The position numbers and the translations under genes were made by a program. From assembly GCF_937927635.1 (NCBI RefSeq), contig NZ_CALBRW010000045.1, positions 1-64,000 of the forward strand: DNA of 64,000 nt, given 5' to 3'. The notes below the pieces were generated by a model. The model was not told the DNA's origin and ran no database searches. It worked only from the letters and a program-made list of their open reading frames with translations. This document shows positions 8,198-17,198 of this stretch, piece after piece. Source of the DNA: an uncultured Microbacterium sp. GTDB taxonomy: Bacteria; Actinomycetota; Actinomycetes; Actinomycetales; Microbacteriaceae. Position 1 is the stretch's first letter. Each line of letters starts with the position of its first letter.

Positions 8198-11100
8198 TAG
8201 TTGGTTCCTCCCGAGCCCAAGCCAAAGAACCGCTCGAAAAACCGCGTGAGCGCCTCAACGGCAGCACGCTTCTTCTCACGATGCCCACCGTCCGCCGCGA
8301 ACCTCGAAACAGGTGGGAGGATTTTGGTGATCGCGGTTCCTGTTGCCCGGAGCTGACCATCGCGGAAGGCTGCCTCGATGAACGCGCGAGTCTGCTCTGG
8401 ACGGAGCTGCTGATCCGTGATGAGCGACTCAAGCTCCGCTTCACGCTTCGCAGCGACGAAGGTCTGCCACTGCTCGTCGACCGCACCGGTTACAGAGATC
8501 GAATCAACGAAGTCCTCAACGAGGTCCTTCTTGCTGCGTAGGCTCGGGCTGGCATCCACAGCACGAGAGATCTCGGCGCGGATCTCTTTGTCCTCGCCGT
8601 CACCGAAGCTGGCGCGGTACTTCTCAACCAGCATCAGAATGTAGTCGACATTGATCTCAACCTGCTTGATGAGCTCGATCTCGAACACGACGTCATCGTT
8701 GATCAGTTCCTTGTCGCCGTCGCGGTCCTTGCGGAACTCGGCATAGAAGTCGAGGTACCAGCTGCGGTAGTCCTGTGCCCGACGCTCGCTCAGCGGATCC
8801 TGGCCAGCGAACTCGTCGAAAGAGGTCAGGATGTTCTGGAGGCGCAGGATCGCGCCGAAGAGGGCGATGAAGTCCTTCTGTGCGGACTCACCGATGATTT
8901 GCTGCCCCAGCGGATACTGCTGCAACAGCTCGGTGACCTTCTCGAGGTAGTCGCTGTAGTAGTCCTGATACGGCTTGAGCAGCACGACGCCGCGGGCGTC
9001 CTTGTTGCCGAACAATTCGAGCGCGGAGTTGGTGGCGTCGTCAAGGTTACGGAACGAGACGATGTTGCCATACGTTTTGATCGAGTTCAGGATGCGGTTC
9101 GTGCGCGAGTACGCCTGGATGAGCCCATGGGAGCGAAGGTTCTTGTCCAGGAACAGCGTGTTCAGCGTCGTTGCATCGAAGCCGGTCAGGAACATGTTGA
9201 CGACGATCACCAGGTCGATGTCGCGATTCTTCATGCGCTGCGACAGATCTTTGTAGTAGTTCTGGAACTTGTCAGGGCTGGTGTCGTAGCTCGTACCGAA
9301 GTACGCGTTGTAATCCTTGATAGCTACCTCAAGGAACTCACGCGCGTCGCCGCTGAGTCCCTCGGTGTCGAAGGCTTCGTCGTCAAGGATGTCCTCATCG
9401 GGCGCATCGTTGGCACCGTAGGAGAAGATCACCCCCACCTTGAGACGACGGTCTGGCGTCAGCTCCTTCTGCTGCGCTTTGAACTCGAGGTAGTAGCGCT
9501 GGGCAGCGTCGATTGAAGCGGTCGCGAACAGCGCATTGAAGCCCCGGACGCGCTTCTTCTCACGGAGAGCCTCGGCGCGTCGCCGGCTGCGCACCGCCTC
9601 ACCGACGTTGATGACCACCGAGTGCTCATAGCTAGAAGCACGCTTGGTCTTCTGATCGAAGTGCTCAAGCGTGTACTTGGCGATCTGCGCCACGCGGCGC
9701 GGGTCGAGAAGGGCCTTCTCGGCTTCGACGCCCAGCACCTGCTTGTCATCAGGTGAACCGACCTTGACGGTGTTGATGTAGTCGATCCGGAAGGGCAGGA
9801 CGTTCTTGTCGGTGATGGCGTTGACGATCGTGTAGGTGTGTAGCTTGTCGCCGAACGCCTGCTCCGTCGTCTTAAGCCGCGGGTTGCCGCCGTTGCCAGC
9901 GTTGGCTGCGAAGATCGGGGTGCCGGTGAATCCGAAGAGGTTGTAACGCTTGAACGCCCGAGTGATGTCCGTGTGCATGTCGCCGAACTGTGAGCGGTGG
10001 CACTCATCGAAGATGATCACGACGTGGCCGGAATAGATCTCGTGCCCCTTGTTGGCGCGAATGAAGTTCGAGAGCTTCTGAATCGTCGTGATGATGATCC
10101 GCGCGTTCGGGTCTTCGAGCTGCTTCTTGAGCACCGCCGTCGAGGCGTTCGAGTTCGCAGCACCCTTCTCGAACCGGTCATACTCGCGCATCGTCTGGTA
10201 GTCCAGATCCTTACGGTCCACGACGAACAACACCTTGCTGACGTCTGGAAGCCGACTTGCGAGCTGTGCAGCCTTGAACGAGGTGAGAGTCTTCCCCGAG
10301 CCCGTGGTGTGCCAGACGTACCCGCCGGCTTCTACGGTGCCGAGACGCTTGTAGTTGGTGGCGATGTCGATGCGCTGCAGGATCCGCTCGGTCGCGACAA
10401 TCTGGTAGGGACGCATGACCAGCAGGTCACGGTCGACCGTGAGGACGCAGTACTTGGTCAGGATGTTGAGCAGTGTGTGCTTGGCGAAGAATGTCTTCAC
10501 AAACGCCGTCAGTTCGGTGATCGGCTTGTTCTGCGCGTCAGCCCACCACGACGTGAACTCGAAGCTGTTGCTGGTCTTCTTCCTGGCGCCGGTGGTCTTC
10601 TTACCCTCGTCGATATGACGGTTACGAGTCGTGTTCGAGTAGTACTTTGTCAGCGTGCCATTGCTGATCACAAACAACTGGACGTACTCAAACAGTCCAG
10701 ACCCCGCCCAGAAGCTATCGCGCTGGTAACGGTTGATCTGGTTGAACGCCTCACGGATGTCCACTCCGCGGCGCTTGAGCTCGATGTGCACCATCGGCAG
10801 CCCGTTCACGAGCACCGTCACGTCGTAGCGGTTGGCGTACTTCGCGCCACCTTCACCTTGGCCGATCTCGTACTGGTTGATGACCTGCAGATGGTTGTTG
10901 TGGATATTCTTCTTGTCGATCAGCGTGATGTTCTTTGTCGAGCCGTCATCGCGCGTCAGGATTTGGACGTGGTCCTCCTGGATGCGGGTCGTCTTCTCGA
11001 TGATGCCATCGTTCTGGCTCGCAACCTTGTCCTTGAAGAAGTCATCCCATTCAGTCTCGCTGAAGGTGATGTTGTTCAACGCCTCGAGTTGCACGCGAAG

Positions 11101-11301
11101 GTTGGCGACGAGTTGCGCCTCTGAGGTGATCGGAAGATACTCGTACGCCTGCGACTGGAGCAGGCGGATCATCTCGCGCTCGAGGTGCGCCTCAGACTGG
11201 TAGCTCGTCGAATGAGACGACTCGGGGATGTATTCGGCAACAACCGTGCTCTCCCCCGAGACTGCGATCGGATCGTACTTGCGGCCAAGTGCGTCACTCA
11301 T
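8197..11301 (-). CDS. hsdR: Type I restriction enzyme, restriction/translocase subunit HsdR
   Basis: The 1034-residue subunit cleaves unmethylated DNA after ATP-driven translocation in an R2M2S complex. An N-terminal nuclease domain holds the D...ELK motif (YDVTVLVNGLPMVHIELKR). The superfamily 2 helicase core has Walker A (HTTGSGKT, near residue 335) and motif II DECH (VVIIFDECHRS). The C-terminal helical region for complex assembly is present, and length is normal. Its ATG overlaps the hsdS stop (ATGA). The stop is shared with the start of a micro-ORF. Confidence 0.95.
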   Translation of the reverse strand: MSDALGRKYDPIAVSGESTVVAEYIPESSHSTSYQSEAHLEREMIRLLQSQAYEYLPITSEAQLVANLRVQLEALNNITFSETEWDDFFKDKVASQNDGIIEKTTRIQEDHVQILTRDDGSTKNITLIDKKNIHNNHLQVINQYEIGQGEGGAKYANRYDVTVLVNGLPMVHIELKRRGVDIREAFNQINRYQRDSFWAGSGLFEYVQLFVISNGTLTKYYSNTTRNRHIDEGKKTTGARKKTSNSFEFTSWWADAQNKPITELTAFVKTFFAKHTLLNILTKYCVLTVDRDLLVMRPYQIVATERILQRIDIATNYKRLGTVEAGGYVWHTTGSGKTLTSFKAAQLASRLPDVSKVLFVVDRKDLDYQTMREYDRFEKGAANSNASTAVLKKQLEDPNARIIITTIQKLSNFIRANKGHEIYSGHVVIIFDECHRSQFGDMHTDITRAFKRYNLFGFTGTPIFAANAGNGGNPRLKTTEQAFGDKLHTYTIVNAITDKNVLPFRIDYINTVKVGSPDDKQVLGVEAEKALLDPRRVAQIAKYTLEHFDQKTKRASSYEHSVVINVGEAVRSRRRAEALREKKRVRGFNALFATASIDAAQRYYLEFKAQQKELTPDRRLKVGVIFSYGANDAPDEDILDDEAFDTEGLSGDAREFLEVAIKDYNAYFGTSYDTSPDKFQNYYKDLSQRMKNRDIDLVIVVNMFLTGFDATTLNTLFLDKNLRSHGLIQAYSRTNRILNSIKTYGNIVSFRNLDDATNSALELFGNKDARGVVLLKPYQDYYSDYLEKVTELLQQYPLGQQIIGESAQKDFIALFGAILRLQNILTSFDEFAGQDPLSERRAQDYRSWYLDFYAEFRKDRDGDKELINDDVVFEIELIKQVEINVDYILMLVEKYRASFGDGEDKEIRAEISRAVDASPSLRSKKDLVEDFVDSISVTGAVDEQWQTFVAAKREAELESLITDQQLRPEQTRAFIEAAFRDGQLRATGTAITKILPPVSRFAADGGHREKKRAAVEALTRFFERFFGLGSGGTN

Positions 11302-12515
11302 GCCGAGGCCTCCTCGAAGGTGAGGAGCTTGTCGCGGTAGTACTCATACTGCTTACGGCGCGCAACAAGTTCGTCGCTCAGCGAGCCAATCAGGTCATCG
11401 CATACGCGCAAGACGCGTAGGATCTCGCGCTGACGTTTGAGCGTCGGCATCTCCACAACAAATCTCGCGAACTGCTCTTGCTTCCAACGGCGGCGACTCT
11501 TCATTGTTCCGCGTTCAGTCCCAGTCACTTCCGCCTCTATGCGGGCGAGCGTGTAAGGATCGCAAAGATAGTGAAGCAGCCACTCTGGCTCGACCGCCGA
11601 ACTGTCGATGTCAAAGACTGGGAACTCGTTGGAAACAACAGCTCCACCACATTCCGGTGGAATCAATGCAAACGAGCCTTCAACTACAAACATGCGATTG
11701 TAGACAAGTTGACCAGGGGACACGCCATAGAGAGTCGTTGCCTTGATCTCTGCGCCGCTCCGAGGTTCGCGAGTCAACACGCCCTCGCCATTCCATTTTA
11801 CGCCGAGGTTGACGTATGACTCATCCGGCCTAACTCGGATTGGATCCACAACTTCGCGTGCGAGTGTGCCAAGGCTCACTTTCGTTACTGCGTTTTTACC
11901 CGCCTCGGCGTCACGGGATTTTACCGCGAAATTGATTGCAAGGGCAGTTCGCTGCGCTCGTCTCTCCTGGATCTCAGATTCCAGGGCATCGACGAGCGCA
12001 CGGAATTGATCCAATATTATCACGATCTCGCGCTGAAGTTCAATAGGTGGAATGGGAATTCGATAGTTCAGGATCGCCGTCTTGTTACCCCGCGGCATCT
12101 TCGCACCCTTGGCGTGCTGCATGTTGTAGGTAAAAAAGCCGTCCGATGAGAGTACATAGTAGAGAAACTCGGAGTCGAGTTCCTCACGGCTCTGTCCGTT
12201 GACTCGAATCGCCAGGACGTCGCCGCTACAGCCGCCTTCGTTCGTCGCGCACCAGACCTTCTTCAAGTACGGACGAATGTTGCCGAGCAGAATGTCGCCC
12301 GGCTCGTACGCTGTCAGGCGCGCCGTGTTCGGCAGGTATGTCGCGTCAATTCGCCCCCCTTTATCTGCGACGAGGTTATCGACACCGACGAAGCTTGTTT
12401 CATCGAGCTCCGCAGCGTCGACGCGAGTCGATGAATAATCGGCAACGTCAGACAGCAACGCATGCCGCACTCCAGCGGATGTCAGCTCCGGGATCAGGCC
12501 GTCGACTCGGCTCAC
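11298..12515 (-). CDS. hsdS: Type I restriction-modification specificity subunit HsdS
   Basis: HsdS recognises the bipartite DNA target of the type I enzyme. The protein is 405 residues with the usual two target-recognition domains (about 1-165 and 200-365), each followed by a helical conserved region (IELQREIVIILDQFRALVDA and TLKRQREILRVLRVCDDLI). It starts with GTG inside a GTGA overlap with hsdM and ends in an ATGA overlap with hsdR. Base composition dips in the second recognition domain, which is common in these exchangeable segments. No inverted or silent hsdS copy is seen nearby. Confidence 0.93.
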   Translation of the reverse strand: MSRVDGLIPELTSAGVRHALLSDVADYSSTRVDAAELDETSFVGVDNLVADKGGRIDATYLPNTARLTAYEPGDILLGNIRPYLKKVWCATNEGGCSGDVLAIRVNGQSREELDSEFLYYVLSSDGFFTYNMQHAKGAKMPRGNKTAILNYRIPIPPIELQREIVIILDQFRALVDALESEIQERRAQRTALAINFAVKSRDAEAGKNAVTKVSLGTLAREVVDPIRVRPDESYVNLGVKWNGEGVLTREPRSGAEIKATTLYGVSPGQLVYNRMFVVEGSFALIPPECGGAVVSNEFPVFDIDSSAVEPEWLLHYLCDPYTLARIEAEVTGTERGTMKSRRRWKQEQFARFVVEMPTLKRQREILRVLRVCDDLIGSLSDELVARRKQYEYYRDKLLTFEEASA

Positions 12516-14080
12516 TTGGCCCCCTCCAGTCCCGCAACAATCTCGTCAATCGAAGCCCGGAGTTCAGCCTGCCGTGCCACGATCTCGGCAATCTCCGCGT
12601 TCAACGACGTGATGTCGACCACCTCGCGAGTGTCCTCAGCCTCGACATACGAGGACACCGCGATGTTGTAACTGTTGGCCGCGATGTCGATGTTCGAGAC
12701 GAGCGCGGAGTAGTGCGCTTCCTCGACGCGTCCGTCGAGGGTCATCAGGACGTTCTGTTGATGGTCGGGCATCAGCTTGTTCTTGTTGCCGACGCGCTTG
12801 AACTCCGATGAAGCATCGATGAACAGCACCGAGTTGTCCTTCTTCGACTTCTTCAGCACGATGATGCAGGTCGCGATGGTCGTGCCAAAGAAGAGGTCCG
12901 GCGGCAGCTGGATGACGGCGTCGACGTAGTTGTTATCGATGAGGTACTTGCGGATCTTCTGCTCCGCACCCCCTCGATACAGCACGCCAGGGAACTCAAC
13001 GATGGCCGCAGTTCCGTTCACGGCCAGCCAGCTCAAAATGTGCATGGTGAAGGCCAGGTCTGCCTTGGACTTCGGCGCCAGCACGCCGGCGGGCGCGAAG
13101 CGCTCGTCGTTGATCAGGATGGGGTTGGCGTCTCCCTCCCACTTGATCGAGTAGGGCGGGTTGGAGACGATCGCCTCGAACGGCTCGTCATCCCAGTGGG
13201 CCGGGTCGATGAGCGTGTCGCCGTGTGCAAGGTTAAACTTCTCGTAGTTGATGTCGTGCAGGAACATGTTGATCCGCGCGAGGTTGTACGTGGTCAGGTT
13301 GATCTCCTGACCATAGAAGCCCTGGCGGACGTTCTCCTTGCCGAGCACCTTGGCGAACTTCAGCAGCAGCGAACCTGAGCCTGCCGCGGGGTCGTAGACC
13401 TTGTTCACGGCCTGCTTGCCGAGTACCGTGATCCGCGCCAACAGCTCCGAGACTTCTTGGGGCGTGTAGTACTCACCACCGGACTTGCCGGCATTCGCCG
13501 CATACATCTGCATCAGATACTCGTAAGCATCACCGAAGAGGTCAATCGAGTTGTCCTGCAGGTCGCCGAGCGGGAGGTCGCCGATCGCGTCAAGGAGCTT
13601 CACTAGCTTCTCATTGCGCTTGGCGACCGTTGCCCCGAGCTTGTTGCTGTTGACGTCGAGATCATCGAAGAGCCCCTTGAGGTCATCCTCGCTGTCCGTA
13701 CCGAGCGCGGACCCTTCGATGTTCTTGAAAACCCGCTCCAGCGTCTCGTTCAGGTTGTCGTCCTGGGCTGCACGAGCCCTGACGTTTGCGAACAGCTCGG
13801 ACGGCAGGATGTAGAAGCCCTTCTCAGAGACAGTCTCCTCACGACCGAACTCGGCGGCCGCATCAGGGAGGGTCAAGTAGTCGAACTGCTCGTCGCCCGC
13901 AGCGCGCTCGCCCTTGTTGATGTATGCAGTCAGATTCTCGGAAACGAAGCGGTAGAAGAGCATGCCGAGCACATAGGTCTTGAAGTCCCAACCATCGACG
14001 CTGCCCCGCAGATCATTCGCGATGCGCCAGATCGTCTTGTGCAGCTCAGCGCGCTGTCCTTCTTTGGTGGTCGGTGCCAT
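12512..14080 (-). CDS. hsdM: Type I restriction-modification methyltransferase subunit HsdM
   Basis: HsdM is the N6-adenine methyltransferase subunit using S-adenosylmethionine. The protein is 522 residues from the start chosen here. The N-terminal HsdM helical domain (LRGSVDGWDFKTYVLGMLFYRF) comes first, then motif I (VYDPAAGSGSLLLKF) and catalytic motif IV NPPY (IVSNPPYSIKW). The start at 14080 has AGGAG at about 9 bases; the ATGs 8 codons upstream lack a site. A promoter-like pair lies 160-185 bases upstream. It is the first of the tightly overlapping hsdMSR genes. Confidence 0.95.
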   Translation of the reverse strand: MAPTTKEGQRAELHKTIWRIANDLRGSVDGWDFKTYVLGMLFYRFVSENLTAYINKGERAAGDEQFDYLTLPDAAAEFGREETVSEKGFYILPSELFANVRARAAQDDNLNETLERVFKNIEGSALGTDSEDDLKGLFDDLDVNSNKLGATVAKRNEKLVKLLDAIGDLPLGDLQDNSIDLFGDAYEYLMQMYAANAGKSGGEYYTPQEVSELLARITVLGKQAVNKVYDPAAGSGSLLLKFAKVLGKENVRQGFYGQEINLTTYNLARINMFLHDINYEKFNLAHGDTLIDPAHWDDEPFEAIVSNPPYSIKWEGDANPILINDERFAPAGVLAPKSKADLAFTMHILSWLAVNGTAAIVEFPGVLYRGGAEQKIRKYLIDNNYVDAVIQLPPDLFFGTTIATCIIVLKKSKKDNSVLFIDASSEFKRVGNKNKLMPDHQQNVLMTLDGRVEEAHYSALVSNIDIAANSYNIAVSSYVEAEDTREVVDITSLNAEIAEIVARQAELRASIDEIVAGLEGAK

Positions 14081-14321
14081 GTCTCGTCGTCTCCTGCGCA
14101 TCACGGGCGCGATTTAGTTGCTGGTAGTGCTCTCATCAAGGTATCGGTGAACACCGACATCGAACGCGAAAGGCACCGTTAGAAGACACATCAGCGGGAG
14201 CGAGCCGCTCGAACCGCCAGACTGCGCTTTCGAATAATTATGGCATGAACTGGTATTTTCGTGAAGTTTGGTTGCTGACTCTTGGGTCGACCCCACTTCC
14301 ACGAACCGAGAGAGACGCAGT
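14081..14321. other. 241-bp noncoding gap upstream of hsdM
   Basis: I see no supported gene here. It is more A/T-rich than its surroundings and contains the hsdM ribosome-binding site and one good promoter candidate (14237-14265). Confidence 0.6.
14237..14265 (-). promoter_or_regulatory. Sigma-70-like promoter candidate for hsdM operon
   Basis: On the minus strand TTCACG (14265-14260) and CATAAT (14242-14237) are separated by exactly 17 bases in an A/T-rich patch. Each box matches the consensus at most positions. It points towards hsdM, which starts about 157 bases downstream. Confidence 0.5.
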
Positions 14322-16112
14322 TCAGACGGATGTTGCAGGGCGCAGTTTCCAGATCGGCCAATCCTGCACGTTGAGTAGCTGCCCGTCGTCAAGCTGCCCG
14401 ATGAGGTACTCGATCTCATCGGCATCGCCTAGCAACAGGGCACACGACAATTCCGCCTCCGCGGCCATGTTGTAGTCGCTTCTTGAAATCTGACGCTTCA
14501 GGTCGTGAATGGCTCGTCGCTGTGCAGCTGTGAGGCACCCCCGACGCCACAGGATCTGCCATCGGTTGATGAGATGGGGTGGGAGCTCGCCTTCCACAGA
14601 GATCAACCACTCATTGAGAGTTTCAGCGGCACGTAGGAACTCCTCCTCGCGCATTTCGCTTGCGTCAGCCGCCGAGATCAGAGCCAGTACCCTCCGATTC
14701 GCAAGACTTGTTGTCTGAGGAGAGCCGAGCAACGCCTCATACGCTGGCACGATGTCATCGAGGCGCAGGTTGAGGACGCGCGGCAGTACCTCCTGCTCGA
14801 CAATGTCGTACGCCGTCACTGGCGCCGCGTCCTCCGGCTCGTCGGTGTCCGCGCTCCATCGGTACATCTGTGGAGCGGCCAAAGCGAACGGGTCCACGTA
14901 CTTCCATCTGTTTGGCTCACTACCAGGCAACACGAGGATCATGAGCGCCCATGGGCCAATGTCCATCAGCCCTCGCGCGAGCTCGCCCTGCTCGTTGTAC
15001 GGCTCTTCGCCCTTGATGAGTGCGCGATGCAGGTTCTGAAGGTTAAGTATTTGAGCACCGTCAAGGTCGTCGAACTCCACGAGCGAGGAGTCAACAGCCA
15101 TTAATCCAAAGAGTTCGTCGAGTTGACCGAGAAAGTTGACCTGAGCGTCGAGGCCTGCAACCCAGGCATCATCGGGGGTGGCGCCGATCGATACATTCGC
15201 ACCATTCACGCGGATCTCTGCACTTGACGTCATCTCGCCAAGGAACCTCGTGGCTCTCCACCGCGCGGCAAAGTTGCTTGGTGCATCAAAGTTGATGAGT
15301 ACTTGCTGTTGACCAGGCGTGGAGGTGAAGGTCAGGGATAGACCTTGGTCAAGTTTGAACTCGACAGCAGCCGCGTTGAGTCGTCGACTGACCACCTTGT
15401 CATAGCTGATCGACTCGCTGCCGATGACGACGTCGCTCTCGTGTTCGACGTAATCCTGAGGGATGATTCGCAACGCACCACCAAGTGGGATGGATAGACC
15501 ACCCTCGGTGTTCATCTCCAGAGCAAAGTCAACCTCTCCGGGAATGAGCAGCAGCGGCGCCGTGAGGTCCAGATCTCTTGCAGAGTGCAACGTGATCGAC
15601 TGCGTGTGCTCGAAAAGCGCCGAGTCAAACCCCAGAGTCGTCAGCTGATGTTTCGTTCTGAGGGCGAGGCCCATAAGCGGCTCGAGCTCTTCAGCATCGT
15701 CAGGAAGAAGCTGGAACGGGACAAGCACCGACTTCTGCGTTTTCGAAACCTGACGGATGTGATGCTCAATGACGAAGGGCGAGAGGAGGGCGTAGTAGGC
15801 GGTACAGACGCCGTCGTCGCCAACCAGCACGAGACAGTAGAACACTCCCCCGTCTTTCTGGAACGCCACCAGGTCGGTGCGGCTTATGCGAAAGCTAGGT
15901 GCGACCGGCACTGGCCCGGATACCGTCCGACCCTTGACCTGAACCGATACGCGCCCGAGCCAGTCGCCCTTGCTCTGGCCGAGTCCTCTGTATACGTCAA
16001 TGTGACCGTCAGTGAACGGAGTCTTATCGTTCGACGCGATGTAAGCCTTCAGATGGGGACAGAGCGCAATCGTGCCCTGTATCTTCGTGACTGCAAGGGC
16101 TTCGACGTCCAT
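14322..16112 (-). CDS. DUF4365-type protein, predicted PD-(D/E)XK nuclease domain, upstream of the hsd genes
   Basis: The protein is 596 residues. The N-terminal 150 residues carry the DUF4365 layout: GHIDVYRG with an acidic residue, then RVSVQVKGR with the Q-x-K catalytic element, and FRISRTDLVAFQ followed by a hydrophobic strand (GVFYCLVLVG). DUF4365 is a restriction-nuclease-like fold often found in defence islands. The remaining 450 residues are not recognised. The start is set at 16112, the first ATG of the conserved N-terminus; further upstream codons overlap the divergent gene. It lies 241 bases ahead of hsdM on the same strand and could be an independent defence gene or a helper. Confidence 0.65.
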   Translation of the reverse strand: MDVEALAVTKIQGTIALCPHLKAYIASNDKTPFTDGHIDVYRGLGQSKGDWLGRVSVQVKGRTVSGPVPVAPSFRISRTDLVAFQKDGGVFYCLVLVGDDGVCTAYYALLSPFVIEHHIRQVSKTQKSVLVPFQLLPDDAEELEPLMGLALRTKHQLTTLGFDSALFEHTQSITLHSARDLDLTAPLLLIPGEVDFALEMNTEGGLSIPLGGALRIIPQDYVEHESDVVIGSESISYDKVVSRRLNAAAVEFKLDQGLSLTFTSTPGQQQVLINFDAPSNFAARWRATRFLGEMTSSAEIRVNGANVSIGATPDDAWVAGLDAQVNFLGQLDELFGLMAVDSSLVEFDDLDGAQILNLQNLHRALIKGEEPYNEQGELARGLMDIGPWALMILVLPGSEPNRWKYVDPFALAAPQMYRWSADTDEPEDAAPVTAYDIVEQEVLPRVLNLRLDDIVPAYEALLGSPQTTSLANRRVLALISAADASEMREEEFLRAAETLNEWLISVEGELPPHLINRWQILWRRGCLTAAQRRAIHDLKRQISRSDYNMAAEAELSCALLLGDADEIEYLIGQLDDGQLLNVQDWPIWKLRPATSV

Positions 16113-16224
16113 GTATCCATCCTGCCAGCGGTCCCCGACACGCTGACGCGGGCCCGCGTGTGACGCAAATCGCGCCGGGTCACGGGTGCGAAGTAGTGAG
16201 TCCGGCTGAAGAGGAGTTGGGTTC

Positions 16225-16839
16225 TTGGCCAGCGAGTACGTCACCCAGTCATCAACACGACGGAAGAACACAGCCTGGATTACCCGCGCCGAGGCTGGGC
16301 AGATCGCCCCTGGCCTCACGTCGCGGCACCTCGACTACATCCGCCGTGAAGCGCCATACTCGTCACGAATCACTGCTCCCCCCGTCCAGATCCTGAGCGA
16401 CGGAGAAGTGGTCTACGACGAACTGGCCTTCCGCCGCTGGCTGGAGAGCACCGTCTCGTCCGAGTGGATGCACGGCCATTTCGGTGCCTACAGGCCCCAT
16501 CCGAGCGAAGAACGCCTTTACGCGTACCAGGACGCCGAACTCTCCGTGCTGCGAGCGCGGACGTATGTCACCGAGGCGCAGGTGCTTGAGCTCATCCCGG
16601 ATTTGCCCCTCTGGCGAATACGCGACCTGCGCTTCCGGGCGGTGGGCCCACGCTTCTTGAAACCGACACCACGCCGCGTCATCTACGTCGCGGAGGAAGC
16701 CCTGGACTGGGCGGCGGGAGTGAGCGACTACTCTGACCCGATGCCGATCGTTGCAGGCTACAGGGAACCGCCATTCACACCTACTGCTCGTCACTATGTC
16801 CACGACGGTGCACCTGCCGCCGGCCGCGACCAGCAATGA
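16225..16839 (+). CDS. Putative DNA-binding protein, TTG start
   Basis: The 204-residue protein starts with TTG at 16225, supported by GAGGAG 9 bases upstream. It contains two segments that look like winged or excisionase-type helix-turn-helix units: TRAEAGQIAPGLTSRHLDYI near residue 20, and YVTEAQVLELIPDLPLWRIR near residue 113. No family name comes to mind. It is divergent from the DUF4365/hsd operon and convergent with an XRE regulator, so it could regulate the element. The C-terminus is low complexity. Confidence 0.55.
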   Translation: MASEYVTQSSTRRKNTAWITRAEAGQIAPGLTSRHLDYIRREAPYSSRITAPPVQILSDGEVVYDELAFRRWLESTVSSEWMHGHFGAYRPHPSEERLYAYQDAELSVLRARTYVTEAQVLELIPDLPLWRIRDLRFRAVGPRFLKPTPRRVIYVAEEALDWAAGVSDYSDPMPIVAGYREPPFTPTARHYVHDGAPAAGRDQQ

Positions 16840-16842
16840 ACC

Positions 16843-17094
16843 CTATTCGGGTGCGTTGAACATCTCCGACGTCACACCGCTGATCAGTTTTCCCGGTGAG
16901 ATCTTCAGCGCATCTGCGATCCGCACGAGCGTTCGCAGGTTCATCGTCGAGCGTCCGGACTCATAGCCTCTGACGTTGGACGAGTCGACGTCAGCACGCA
17001 CCGCCAGCTGATCCACCTTGAGATTGAGCGCCTGCCGTCGCTCAGCGATCCGGCTGCCGATGAGCACAGCTGCGGGCGAAGGTACACGGGCCAT
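16843..17094 (-). CDS. XRE-family helix-turn-helix regulator
   Basis: The 83-residue protein is a single Cro/CI-type HTH domain. LIGSRIAERRQALNLKVDQLAVRADVD covers helices 1-3, followed by SNVRGYESGRSTMNLRTLVRIADAL. It is the size of a free-standing phage or element repressor. It is divergent from the gene at 17199, and a short palindrome lies between them. It probably controls one or both flanking transcripts. Confidence 0.85.
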   Translation of the reverse strand: MARVPSPAAVLIGSRIAERRQALNLKVDQLAVRADVDSSNVRGYESGRSTMNLRTLVRIADALKISPGKLISGVTSEMFNAPE

Positions 17095-17145
17095 AGAACC
17101 AGTATGAAGGACAACGCCCAGACTCCACGCCCAGAATTGAGTATC

Positions 17146-17159
17146 AGCTCCTGCGAGCT
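17146..17159. promoter_or_regulatory. Possible operator palindrome AGCTC-CTGC-GAGCT
   Basis: This is a 5-base inverted repeat with a 4-base spacer in the 104-bp gap between the divergent XRE gene and the gene at 17199. Position and symmetry would suit the XRE protein. The repeat is short, so this is weak. Confidence 0.25.
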
Positions 17160-17198
17160 CACTGGTGAGGATGACTCTGGCGCTGGACGCTCATCCGG

